A stretch of 64,000 bases of DNA, from NCBI GenBank assembly GCA_037962975.1, contig CM075676.1, forward strand, positions 45,618,001 to 45,682,000, given 5' to 3'. The position numbers were made by a program, and so were the translations under genes. Shown piece by piece: positions 45,529 to 57,100 of this stretch; position 1 is the stretch's first letter; the number at the start of each line of letters is the position of its first letter. The DNA is from Clitoria ternatea. Lineage: Eukaryota; Streptophyta; Magnoliopsida; Fabales; Fabaceae. A model generated the notes under the pieces. It was given only the letters and a program-made list of their open reading frames with translations, did no database searches and was not told the DNA's origin.

Positions 45529-46044
45529 CTAGTCATAGTTCCTCTCCATAAGCACGCTAGATAATCCCCACAAGCAAAGAAAGCTTGAAGCAAGGAGATG
45601 GGGAAGTGGAAATCCAACAAAGTCGCAGATGCAGAGGCAAAAGCCACAGAGGCGTTGCAGAGAAGTTCCAGTTACTAAAACTAAAGAGATGGGGAAGTGA
45701 AGAAAGTCTAAAAGTTTTTAGTGAAAGTGGAAGATGAATTTGTAAGGGGTGAACAAATACCTTTTGGTCATGCCCTTCAATCCAACGGTGAGAATACAAA
45801 AAGCCAAGGCGGAGCAAGGGACAAGATGTGTTTAAGAGTTGGCACCCTAGAGGAGGCCACGTAACCCAAGATCCAGCGGCAGGGGATACGAGAGCCCTAG
45901 ATCGACGGATATGGCACTTTAAGACAACTTTGGGTGAAACGACACACCATTAAATGACCTTGAAATACAAAAACGACGCAATCATGACATGCATGTGCCT
46001 CCACCCCCTCATAATGGAAAATGAAGGTTATCGTATTCCCGCCA
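45529..46044. other. Leader region upstream of antisense ORF copy 1
   Basis: No gene seen on either strand. By position it would hold the promoter and 5' UTR of the antisense ORF, but no clear TATA box was found. Confidence 0.4.
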
Positions 46045-46370
46045 CGTGGCCAAGACTCGTTTCACTCAGAAATCCCCACTCGGAAATAAACCTCACTTGA
46101 TCACTCAAAAATAAACCTCACTTGAAGGTCTTTGCTCGGAACCAAGACTCGTTTCACTCGGAAATCCCCATTTAGAAATAAACCTCACTTGAAGGTCTTT
46201 GCTTGGAACCAAGACTCGTTTCACTCGAAAATCCCCACTCGAAAATAAACCTCACTTGAAGGTCTTTGCTCGGAACCAAGACTCGTCTCATTCAGAAATC
46301 CCCACTCAGAAATGTCCACCCATAAATAGATCTCACTCGGAGGTCCTCGCTCAGAACTAAAGCTTTACCC
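46045..46370 (+). repeat. ~67-bp tandem array (array B) with TTTCACTCGG motifs
   Basis: Units beginning CCTCACTTGAAGGTC start at 46116, 46183 and 46250 (period 67), with partial units before and after (about 46045-46115 and 46328). Each carries GTTTCACTCGGAAATCCCC or a variant. TTTCACTCGG is the reverse complement of the CCGAGTGAAA word that fills the chromovirus LTRs. Confidence 0.88.
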
Positions 46371-46483
46371 ACTCAAAATTGTTACCTTTCGACAATCGGT
46401 GAAATCTTTATGTGAAGAATTTCGACTTGCATTTAAGTCACTTCGCTCAACTCCACACCCAAAGCTCGTGGCTAGAGGGCTCT

Positions 46484-46709
46484 TGTTCCCCCCAAGTTTA
46501 AGGAGTGGTCCCTACAAACCTCCCCACGTCATTTAGTGGTAGGTTGATTGAGATTATAGCCTAATGGGCTAATGCCCACCTTGTAACCTAGGTATAAAAT
46601 CACCTGCGGCACGTATGTTGTAACCAAGTGACACATTATAGAGATTAACATACCTAATTCCTAGAAATATTGGCCTATAGTTCTGTGCTCTAAGCTCTAC
46701 ATGTGAACA
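46484..46709 (+). repeat. 3' LTR of Tat element
   Basis: 226 bp, TGTTCCCCC...GTGAACA, with TATAAAAT at 46593-46600. It is followed by ATTAT, the right-hand target duplication (GTTAT on the left). Confidence 0.9.
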
Positions 46710-47080
46710 ATTATCATGTAGTAGCATCATTGCTTAGTTAAGATAATTGGTCTCGAGTCCGTCAAGACTTGATGAGAGAGTTGCAATAACGTAAATCACA
46801 GTATGAGAAACTCTTTGGATCTAATGAGAGGGTACAACGATTAACTAGTTCACTTTTTGTGGATCACTTATGATAAATGGATGACAATACCTGACATGGG
46901 GAATGTGATAGCGTCATGTTACAGTGTTGTCCTAGTTCACCTCTCTATTCGTGGGAGCATGGCATTTTTACCTTTACCAGGTCATCCACCTATATCTCTA
47001 AATCCCCACCGCATTATTGCTATTGGATTGGTCAATGATTGTCATTTTATACACAAACAACATATACTTTTTTTACATAT
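46710..47080 (+). pseudogene. Mutator-like/OTU gene remnant, right part
   Basis: Directly after the Tat element the frame reads VVASLLS-stop-DNWSRVRQDLMRELQ. Then YDKWMTIPDMGNVIASCYSVVLV, LPLPGHPPISLNPHRIIAIGLVNDCHF follows in an open frame starting at 46857. This pattern (W-x-x-VR-x-x-L-x-x-EL, KWMTxPDMG, HRIIAIG-x-V-x-x-HF) matches the OTU-like cysteine-protease region of legume Mutator-like genes, with the conserved His near the end. It continues the left part that ends at 18471. The sequence loses similarity after about 47080. Confidence 0.65.
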
Positions 47081-48386
47081 CTACCTATATCTCCAAATTC
47101 GCCTATATCTTTTACATGTTTTTTTTAAAGAAATATTTTGAAAACAAGGTCACAATTATATAATTGAACATCAAAACAAAACTTTAAAATTAAAACTCAA
47201 ACAAATCAGTCTAACTTATTAATGTTTGCTTGATGGAGAGAGTTTAAATTGTTTGTAAAAGAACTTCAATTCAAATCTCAACACTTTCATTCTAAATTAA
47301 AAATGATTATTTACTAAAACATTTATTTTATGCCCAAACTTTCAAACCTGCTTATACAATTCTCATTAATCAAAGCATTAAAAAATGTAGAGTTCTACCA
47401 TTAAGAAAACATACAACTCCCATTCATATTTAGGTTCAAACCACGAAATCTGAAACGACCTTAAACTCTTAAGACTGGTCGGAACTGAAAAACATTAACA
47501 CAATCCCTTAACGTTAGGAAAGTGGGGACATGATGCTTACCTAAAATGCCAAAGCCGCAAGAGAAGGTATTGTTCAAACAATAGTAAAAGAGATCGTAGC
47601 GGGTGACAAAGGTAGAAAATAGTAGTTGTGGGACAATAACACCATTCTTCAATTTTTAGGACACAATGGAGTACTAGAATAGATGAGGAAAAGACATTTT
47701 TCCCAAAAAAAGGGAGAGGAAGAGACTGATATGAAAACATTGCTAAAATGACGAGAAAAAATGGAAATAGTTTAATATTAAATAAAAAAGCAAATTAGAC
47801 ATTTTCTATTAAATTTTTTATATTTTGAAGTGGGAATAAACAAAAGTGTGATGCTAATTATAATCACCCAAGAATTTGAATCAATTTGATTGTTTTGGTT
47901 TAGATTATTGGGTTCATCCAATCAATTTTATTCGACACTCACTCCTATATTTTCTAAACAAATATTTTTAATAAAAGTCCAACAAAATATTATTAATTAA
48001 TTCATGATGTGCTTTCAAGTTAGATAATTAATATTTTCTTGTTATTGTTTCTAAGTTTTATAATTTACTTATGTCACGGTAAAAAGTTGAACTATCTTAG
48101 AACTATGGTAAAATTAAAAATTTATAGTAACTGTGGAATATGTTCAAAGATAGTACAATAAATCTTCAAGTCAACCCTTAACATCATAAAAAGTCCTTGT
48201 CATAGAGATTTTTAAAACATTAAATTAGTCATTGATATCATAAAAAGTCATTCATATTAATATCAATCATTGCACACATTATTTTAAACTATCATGTTAT
48301 ACTTAAAAATGACTATATTATAATTGTCATTTTATAAAATACTAAATTGATATTTTTAAAATCTCTTCAACTAAATTGCATGATTC
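47081..48386. other. Intergenic, AT-rich, no gene seen
   Basis: Nothing recognised on either strand. Confidence 0.65.
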
Positions 48387-48617
48387 TGATAGGCCCTACC
48401 GCATCAAAAAGAAACCAGAATGGCTAAAGGACTTTTCAGCAAAATAAAAAAAAAAATCAGCCCAGTTACCAATTTCAGCCCAATAGTATCATCTGTCATG
48501 TTATTTCCCTTTTATCCGTTATGTTATTTTCCTTTTCCTTCTTCAGACAAGTTTGTTATATTTGTTATAAGTATCTCCCTTTTGGGAGGAAAGGATATGG
48601 AATGAAATTTAGTTAAA

Positions 48618-48661
<44 letters not shown>

Positions 48662-48701
48662 GCATTATTTTGGTAGACTGTTATTTTCTTGGCATCTACT
48701 A
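48387..48701 (+). repeat. 5' LTR of compact gypsy element
   Basis: TGATAGG...CTACTA. It contains a (CT)n run (about 48622-48657), roughly twice as long as in the 3' LTR, which explains most of the length difference. Its first 67 bases match the last codons of the element's own pol. Confidence 0.85.
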
Positions 48702-48702
48702 A

Positions 48703-48715
48703 TTGGTGCTTTCAT
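48703..48715 (+). promoter_or_regulatory. Primer binding site
   Basis: TTGGTGCTTTCAT, directly behind the 5' LTR, is a primer-site type seen behind many short plant gypsy LTRs. Confidence 0.55.
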
Positions 48716-48727
48716 TTGCTCTTCTCA

Positions 48728-49900
48728 ATGCCTCCCAAACCGTCCTTAGAGGATGCTCTCCTCCTCATTACTGAGCGTATGCAAGCCCTCCAAGCTTCCC
48801 AGGAAGCCCAGTATGAAAGACTGGTAGCCGCCATGGAAGCTCGCCATGATGCTGTCTCTAGGGTACTAGCTACCCTCCTCCACCGCCTCAACCCCGAAGC
48901 TTTTAATCTTGCCTCCCAACCATTCACCCAGCCATCGTATACTCCCTTTACCCAACCCTTATCCCAAACCATGTCACAAATCCCATTTCATACCATTTAC
49001 ACCCAATCCCAGACCAACCCTGTTTTTACTACCCACACCGAACCTCCCCAGCCCCAACCAACCCCTATCCGCCCCCCAAAACTTCAACTACTTCCATTTG
49101 ATGGTTCCGACCCTCTAGATTGGCTTTTCCAAGTTGATCAGTTTTTTACCCTTCACCATATACCCCCCCCCCCCCTCAACGTTTGGAACTTATCCCTTTC
49201 TATATGAAATGAGATGCCCTCAGCTGGTATAAATGGATGCACTCAAACCACTAGTTATCTACTTGGGACAACTTCACCAGGGCCTTGGAGGTCCGCTTTG
49301 GCCCCTCTTCCTATGAAAATCACCAGGCAACACTATTCAAGCTTAAGCAAACCACTACAGTCACTGCTTACCAGCAGGTTTTTGAGCGTCTCTGCAACCA
49401 AATTGTGGGCCTTACCCCTGAAATAATTCTCAATTGTTTCTTATCTGGCCTTAAACCTGAGATTCAGTGTGAGCTAAGTATCCTAAAACCTTATTCAATC
49501 TCCCACGCCATAGGCCTTGCCAAGCTAATTGAAAGCAAAAACATGGATACCCATAATCCCTCTTCGTCATTTTCTAGACCCTCTAGACCCCCACAAACCC
49601 TTACCACCTCCCCCTCCCTACCTAGGCCCCAACCCTCCAATCCATCTCATATTGGTATTCTCCCTACCCCAAAACTACCTATCAAAAAGCTCACACCCGC
49701 TCAAATGCAGGAGCGTCACGCCCAGGGTCTTTGTTATAATTGCGATTCCAAATATGTCTTTGGCCATAAATGTCAGCCTAAATTGTTCCTCTTGCTTTTA
49801 GAAGATGACCCCCACGATGACACTAACCCTAGTACATCAACTCTTGAAGTGGATCACCCACCTCTTACGGATTCAGACATAGATAATGTTCACTTTCAAC
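48728..49900 (+). pseudogene. Compact gypsy element gag
   Basis: Starts at the ATG at 48728 (MPPKPSLEDALLLITERM), followed by a coiled-coil and a Pro/Thr/Gln-rich linker. Then comes LQLLPFDGSDPLDWLFQVDQFF. A poly-C run at about 49165-49173 marks a frame change, and the capsid domain goes on with DALSWYKWMHSN, LEVRFGPSSYENHQ, VTAYQQVFERLCNQI and CFLSGLKPEIQCEL. A single degenerate zinc knuckle is CYNCDSKYVFGHKC (about 49732-49773). A stop near 49206 and the frameshift prevent expression. Confidence 0.85.
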
Positions 49901-52900
49901 TCTCCCATTTGGCCCTCACTAGGTCCGGCTCCCCAAAAACCCTCCGTTTTACAGGGTCTATCCATGGTCATCAGGTCACTATCCTAGTTGACACAAGCAG
50001 CTCTCATAATGTCATCCAACCCAGACTTGCCCATTTCCTCTCCCTACCCATCTCCGTTATTCCCCAATTTCCTGTTATGGTGGGTAATTGGTCTTTGCCC
50101 CACCACCCCTCTCAAAATACAAGGTCATACGTTTGATATCTCATTTTACCTTCTTCCAATTAAAGGTGCAGATTGTGTTCTTGGTATTGAATGGCTTAGC
50201 TCTCTAGGCCCAATTACCTCTGATTTCTCCATCCCTTGTATGACTTTCTCTGTCAACTCTAGCCCATTTACCCTTACTGGAGATTCTGCTACCCTAGGCC
50301 TAGCCACATTTCACCAGTTACTCCGATTTACCCATACTAATTCCATGGCCCAAATCTACACCATTACCCCGACCCTACCAGATCCTGACCTGACCCTATC
50401 TGAACCCCTTTCCACACCCCCCAATCTTCCTACATGCATTAAAACCATTCTCCAACAATTTATATCTGTCTTTTCCAAGCCTAAAGGCCTGCGTCCCTTC
50501 CGAACCCACAACCATCATATTACCCTGCTACCCAACACACCACCAGTAAACGTAAAACCTTACCGCTATCCCCACACCCAGAAAGAAGCCATGGCCTCCC
50601 TCATCCTTGACCTACTTCAGGAGGGGCACATCAAGCCTAGTACTAGCCCCTTTTCGTCACCAGTCTTATTGGTACTGTAAAAAGATAGCTCATGGCGACT
50701 CTGTGTAGACTACCGGGCCTTAAATGCAGTAACTATCAATGACAAATTCCCTATCCCTACCATCGAAGAGTTATTTGATGAGTTAGGGTCTGCCACTATT
50801 TTTACTAAACTTGATTTGCGTTTAGGTTTTAACCAGATTCGCGTGGCCCCAGAGGACGTTCACAAAACAGCTTTTTGAACCTATGATGGTCACTACGAGT
50901 TCTTGGTTATGCCATTTGGGCTCACTAACGCCTCGTCTACATTCCAGGCAGCTATGAACCACCTCTTCCGTCCTTACTTGCGTCAATTTGTGTTAGTTTT
51001 TTTTGATGATATTTTGATTTATAGTCCTGATCTAATTGCTCATTGTGAACATTTAGGGCTAATTTTACAGCTTTTGTCCACAAATTCCTACTTTGCAAAG
51101 ATTTTTAAGTGTGTTTTCGCTACTACCAAAGTTGAGTATTTAGGCCACATTGTTAGTAACCAAGGGGTCCATCCCGACCCAAACAAAATTGAAGCAATGC
51201 TCAACTGGCCTGAGCCACGCTCTCTCTCGTCTCTCAGGGGATTTTTAGGCCTCACCGGTTTCTACCGCCGATTCATACGACAATACGCCACACTCGCATC
51301 TCCCCTCACAGATTTATTAAAGTCATAGTCCCAGTCTTTTACATGGTCTTAGGAGGCTTCTACAGCCTTTAAACACTAAAAGAACAATTATGCAAATTAC
51401 CTACACTGATGTTGCCTAATTTTTCTATACCCTTTGATCTCGAGACTGATACTTCCTCGGTCACGCTAGGTGTCGTCCTTTCCCAAAATGGACACCCTTT
51501 AGCTTTCTTCAGCAAAAAGCTTAGTCCTCGCCAGCAACAAATGTCTGCATATTCAAGAGAAATGTTAGCAGTAACCGAAGCAGTAAAGAAATGGAGACAA
51601 TATCTTATCGGGAATACTTTCAGAGTCATCATCGATCAGAGGAGCCTTAAGGACTTGTTGACCCAGAAAATTCATACCCCAGAACAACAAAAATGGGCTC
51701 TCAAGCTATAGGGTTTTACCTTTTCCATAGTATACCGCCCAGGGAAGGAGAACATCGCTGCCGATGCTTTCTCCAGAATTCCTCATCAGCCCGAGGACAC
51801 CTTGCTCAACTTCTCTTCTTTGGTCCCATCAATAATTTCTGAACTGCTCTATTTTTACTCCTCCTCGGAAGGCCTTAAAATAGTATCGAGTTTGATTCAG
51901 TCCTCACCAGATTATTACACAAAAAATGGTTTTCTTTATTTTAAAGAAAAACTGTTCATACCTGATCAGTGGAGAACCAAGCTCCTACAGGAGTTTCATT
52001 CAACCCCTCTTTCCGGTCACTCTGGAGTAAAGCCTACCATTGCGCGCATCTCATCTTCTTTTTTTGGCCATCCATCCGAAAGGACGTCCATAATTGGGTC
52101 CGGTCCTGCACCACCTGTCAGCAGAACAAGTACATACCCTCAAAAAAATATGGTTTGTTACAGCCACTGCCTGTTCTAAAAAAGATTTGGGAAGATATAT
52201 CCATGGATTTCATTACTGGCTTACCAATTTCACACGGTCACTCGGTCATTTGGGTAGTAGTCGATCGCTTATCCAAACATACCCATTTTATTGGATTACC
52301 CACGTCTTTCACAGCTTCTGCCTTAGCCCATCGTTTCATGGTTGAGATCCACCGCCTCCACGGCATGCCTCGCACGATTGTCTCCGATCGGGATAAGGTT
52401 TTTCTCAGTAAGTTTTGGACCACGATCTTCAAACTACAAGGGACAACGTTAAACTTCAGTAGTGCCTATCATCCAGAAACGGATGGCCAAACAGAGGTCC
52501 TAAACAGGGGAGTCGAGGCTTACTTACGTTGCTTCACAAGTGACTATCCCAGGTCCTGGTTCTGGTTTCTCCATCTATGCGAGTATTGGTACAATACCAC
52601 AGTACACTCAGCCATAGGGATGACTTCATATCAAGCTGTTTACGGAAGGCCCCCTCCTGCCATCCCAGATTTTACCCCAGGCAGTACTGACTTGCCTCAG
52701 GTTACTTCTTCCCTGCAAGAAAGACAACGTATTTTGGCTCAACTCAAAGCAAATCTTAATAGTTCAAGGCAACGCATGCTATCACAGGCAAATAAACATA
52801 GACAAGATATCACCTTTAACCCCGGCGATTGGGTTTTACTTCGCCTTCGTCCTTACCGGCAGCAATCGATCACAAGAAGGACCTCTCAGAAATTAGCCAA

Positions 52901-53453
52901 GCGATACTGCGGGCCTTTCCAAGTTTTAAAAAAAGTAGGGGCAGTGGCTTACGCCCTTAGGCTTCCTTTGGAATCTCGAATACATAATGTATTCCATGTC
53001 TCTTTGCTACGCCGCTGCAACGGTGATCCAAAAGCCTTCTTTTCACCTCTACCGAATGACTTACGTCTACCAGAGGACGACGCTCCGCCAGCTTCAGCAA
53101 CCTTTTCCGTGGATCTCGATATTACTTCTTCTGGTCGGGCCCTTCCTCCAGAGGGTTCTCTCAAAGGAACTTCTTTTTCCCAAAAACCTACTACCTCTGT
53201 GCCTTTAGAGTCCCAATCGCAATATCAAGACAACCTTTCATCTCCCGAGAAGGGCCCATGTGTTCCTGCCAACCCACGTGCCCCTGCCGCTTCACTTGTC
53301 TCGTCAACAGGAGTTTCCCCAAAAACAGCTGTTCGGTCTCAGCTTTTTAATCAAAACCTTGTGGACAAGGTTAATTTGAATGGGCCGGGTATTGATAGGC
53401 CCTACCGCATCAAAAAGAAACCAGAATGGCTAAAGGACTTTTCAGCAAAATAA
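49901..53453 (+). pseudogene. Compact gypsy element pol
   Basis: Protease with LVDTSSSHNVI and GIEWLSSLGP (49985-50210, frame change near 50095). RT with HIKPSTSPFSSPVLLV, WRLCVDYRALN, MPFGLTNAS and the FFDDILIYS box, read across stops at 50678-50680 and about 50877. RNase H with VLSQNGHPLAFFSKKL and RPGKENIAADAFS (51410-51775). Integrase: after a frame change at a T-run (52059-52065) the frame 51969-53453 gives the CTTCQQNK zinc site, SMDFITGLP, VSDRDKVF and DGQTEVLNR, then GDWVLLRLRPYRQ and HNVFHVSLL. It ends with a basic YRIKKKPEWLKDFSAK tail and a stop at 53451-53453, inside the 3' LTR. Nonfunctional because of at least three frame changes and several stops; the integrase frame is intact. 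Confidence 0.87.
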
Positions 53454-53684
53454 AAAAAATCAGCCCAGTTACCAATTTCAGCCCAATAGTATCATCTGTC
53501 ATGTTATTTCCCTTTTATCCGTTATGTTATTTTCCTTTTCCTTCTTCAGACAAGTTTGTTATATTTGTTATAAGTATCTCCCTTTTGGGAGGAAAGGATA
53601 TGGAATGAAATTCAGTTAAAGAATTCTCTCTCTCTCTCTCTTTAGCATTATTTTGGTAGACTGTTATTTTCTTGGCATCTACCA
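53393..53684 (+). repeat. 3' LTR of compact gypsy element
   Basis: TGATAGG...CTACCA, 292 bp, collinear with the 5' LTR except for A-run and (CT)n lengths. It includes the last 20 codons of pol and its stop. Confidence 0.85.
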
Positions 53685-54129
53685 TATTCATACTCAATTA
53701 TGCATGCAAGAGTTTACGTAGGAGGAGAAATAAAAAGTGAAAAAAAGAAGGGCATAAAGTAACAAATACTTCTGCTGATTCCCCTGTTATTTGTTGATTG
53801 AGGGACGACTCATATGGAGTTGCATTTGCTGAGATGATTGTTGGGTTCTTTCTGTCACGTTGGTTATTTAAAAAAAATGAAAGGTGCATAAAGTGAAATA
53901 TGTTTAACAAACATTACAAAACACAAACAAGTATACTTTGTTCTCCTTAGTCCTTTCTCACAAGGCATTAAAGAGTCTGGACAAGTATCAAACAAAAGAA
54001 ATTATGCAACCAATAAAATACTAGAATGATTCAGTAGCATGTATAATTATATCTTCTGGTCATTTATTCCAGTTCAACACAGAAATTGGTGAATTTCTCC
54101 CTAATTCCATCCTCAGCAGTGTAGCTCTT
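53685..54129. other. Spacer and 3' flank of isocitrate lyase
   Basis: No gene. The terminator/UTR of the minus-strand isocitrate lyase gene should lie in about 53900-54129. A minus-strand AATAAA-like signal is not obvious. Confidence 0.5.
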
Positions 54130-57100
54130 TCACATTCTGGCTTTAGCAACCACCATACTGCCTCTGTCAATGCCCACAGCTCCTGGCCTAGTCCAACTTT
54201 CCTTAAATTGCTCTTCAGTCACTCCTACAAAACAACATAAAATTATTAAGAGTTTAATTTTATATAGCAAACATTTGTGCACTACCAGTATTGTTAATTA
54301 GAAATCACCTTTATTATATGTTAATTACTTTTACTTATACAACAATTTATGATTAGATCGAATAATAACATAAAAAACAGTGCGTTTCAATCAAATTTAT
54401 AGTATCAAATATGTTTATAAATCCTCAAATCATCCCAAATTTTGATTCTAATCCTTAGTCCTTATGAATTTTAAAACTTTTTAAAATAGTATCTATAACC
54501 AGTTATTAACATGTCATGCAACTGGACTTATCATGTCACATGATACCGTTACATGATTGTTGACTTGATATCTAAATGCATGTCACATTGTTAATAACAA
54601 AGATCTTTATCAAAATACTTCAAACTTTTGTGAATTAGAGCTGAAAACAATAGTTATATTCATGAGAACTAAAAACATATTTAACTCTTATAAAATTTAG
54701 AATGTTTTTTTTCTAAAGTTTGCGTGAAGGATTAAAAGCTTAGAGTTGTTAATGTGTGCATCATGACTTGCCTTTTCCCATAGCAGCAGTAGAAGCAACA
54801 CCACCCTGGACAGTCTTGAGGTACCTATCATAGTAGTTAGCACCAGCCCATTTCTGGTGAGCAAGTGTGTCCACTCCATTGTTCCTCTCCTCTCTCTGAA
54901 TCCTTTCAACATAAGCCAGCATTCCCCTGTTGGCAAAGTCCCTTGCAAAAGTACAAGTGATGAGTGCATTAGAGTGCAAACCCCCAACTGTGATGAACTG
55001 CCACACATACCCAAACTTTGCAATCTTCGGAATGAAGTCCCTCATTTGCTCATCACTCATCCCAGAAGCATCCCAGTTGAAAGATGGAGAAAGGTTATAT
55101 CCAAGCATCATCTGAGGCTCCTTTGATCTAATCCCTTCAGCAAATTTTGTGCACTCAACCACATTTGGGCTTGCAGTTTCCATCCAAATGAGGTCAGCAT
55201 GTGGAGCAAAAGCCCATCCACGAACTATTGCTGCTTCCACAGACCCTTTGAACCTATAAAACCCTTCTCTAGTTCTAGCCAAATCCCAGTCCCAAAACAA
55301 GTCCCTCACACCTAACCTTTCGGCTATCTCTCTTCCTTCCTCATTAGATAAACACTTCTCATAGCTTGAACATTGCAACCACTCATTCACTTTCCTTCTT
55401 TTCTCATCCTCTCCAATGTAGTTCTGCTTCATGATTGCATCCACAACTGCTTCAGAAAAAGTCCTCAATTGCGCCATTGAGAGCCACTCATCCTCCAAAG
55501 CCTGAAGCTCAGCACCACTCTTCCCAGCAGCCATGCCTTGTGCCATAAGAAAAGCCAAACTCTTCCCCTTAAGGTTTGGATTTGTCACACCTAAGATGAA
55601 TTGATGGTCCCTTGTGTCAATGTTTGATTGAATCAAATTAGCAGCAACTGCATCAGTTCTGGCAACCAAAACTGTTTCCACGCCCATGACATCAAATTGG
55701 AGCCTTGCCGCAACAAGCCTATTGATGTGCTCACTGGTTGCAACCAGCACTTTCCCTGCCATGTGGCCACATTTTTTGGTCACAGAAGATTGGTCCTCAA
55801 TGTGGATCCCAGCAGCACCACGCTCAACAAAGAGCTTGCAAAGCTTAACAGTTGCTGTGGTGCCACCAAAGCCTGTGTCACCATCAGCTATGATTGGCCT
55901 CAGGTAATCAACAAAAGGGGTCCTTGCTCTTTCCTCCCTACTCATTCTCATTCTCTCCTCTTTTTGCTTCCTGTCATGGTACTGTTGTGCAAAGAAAAGA
56001 TGCTCAACCTTGTTTGGGACTGTGTCATAAGGGTAATCAGCAAGGTCAGGGCCAGGTTCATTGGTGGTTGTGTGAGTGGCTGAGCATTGCCACCCTGAAA
56101 CATAGATTGTGTCCAGGTGCTTGGCCATTTGGGTTACCTGAACAGGGATTGATAAAGTGGTTTATTGGTGAAAGATACATGAAGAAGGGAGAAGGCCGTG
56201 GCTTTGACTCCCCCTTACCGGCATAACTAACAAATTAATAGCTAACTTGCCAATCCAAAAACAAAAATTGGGGTACCTGAACAGGATCAAGTGCACCAAA
56301 TGTCCTTGAAGCTGTGCCATTGGCTTGGTGGTTCTTGAGGATTCTCCATAGCTTTTTTGCCATCTCATTTGAGCCATAGGTTTGCCTCAGGTTGCCTCTT
56401 AGGGACACCACATCTCTGGCTGTGTATGGTCTCTTTGTTAGCCTGAACCTCTCCGAGTTCCACCATGTTTGCACCTCTCCCACTTCACCTTCAAATCTTG
56501 CTTCTTCTTCCACTATCTGTTCGTATATCATATCACTTTGTTTTAACATCCACACTAACCATGAAAACAATTTATTGCCGCTTCCAAATTAAGGATTATT
56601 TTGGTACCATATGATCTCATCCGTCACATATAACATGCATGGCTTTTAGGATTATTTTAGTCTCTTGGAGACAGAATTCACAGAATGGGGAAATCAATCA
56701 TTTCCTTTCTTAAAAAGGAAATTCTAATGCTTTTCTTTTTCTTCTCAATGATTGCCAAATGACAACTCTAATTCTTTTCCCCTTCAAAAATCAAATAAGC
56801 TAGAATTGCAATTTATGTTATGCAAATGCTAGACAAAAATGGAAAGCAAGAATTATTACTTGAAAAAAAAAAAAAACTCTGATAAAAGAAATTTGCGTGG
56901 TACAAGCATTTTGCATCTTAGTACAATCTTAATCCAGTAACTGTTAACATTGTTAATTAGACAGAAATACCACATTAATTATCCTTCAAGAAAAATGCTT
57001 TAACTTCAATTAGACAGAGTTATGACTAGGACCAACTAAAAGAAAACAATGATGAGAACATAATGCTTCAGATTCAAAGCTCAAACTCAGTCACTAATTA

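Larger units (their letters stand above)
18472..46709 (+). mobile_element. Ty3/gypsy Tat-lineage element, 28.2 kb with nested insertions
   Basis: Two 226-bp LTRs (18472-18697 and 46484-46709) bracket gag, protease, RT, RNase H, a second (archaeal-type) RNase H and integrase on the plus strand, followed by two antisense ORF copies. The second RNase H and the antisense ORFs point to the Tat lineage. The bases before and after are GTTAT and ATTAT, a 4/5 match to a 5-bp target duplication. They fall inside a Mutator-like gene whose halves lie on both sides. Four later insertions account for about 17.8 kb, leaving roughly 10.5 kb of original element. All coding regions carry stops, so it is dead. 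Confidence 0.85.
48387..53684 (+). mobile_element. Compact Ty3/gypsy element (Reina-like), 5.3 kb
   Basis: LTRs of 315 bp (48387-48701) and 292 bp (53393-53684) flank a single gag-pol region. The flanks GATTC (48382-48386) and TATTC (53685-53689) match at 4 of 5 bases. The short LTRs, TTGGTGCTTTCAT primer site and 5.3-kb size suggest the Reina group of chromoviruses, although no chromodomain was recognised. Frameshifts and stops inactivate it. Confidence 0.85.

Noticed and set aside
46045..46370. Possible CRISPR-like array
   Set aside because: A plant genome; units are contiguous 67-bp tandem repeats without unique spacers.
54857..56226. Plus-strand open frames across the isocitrate lyase gene
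   Set aside because: Antisense shadows of the conserved coding exon.
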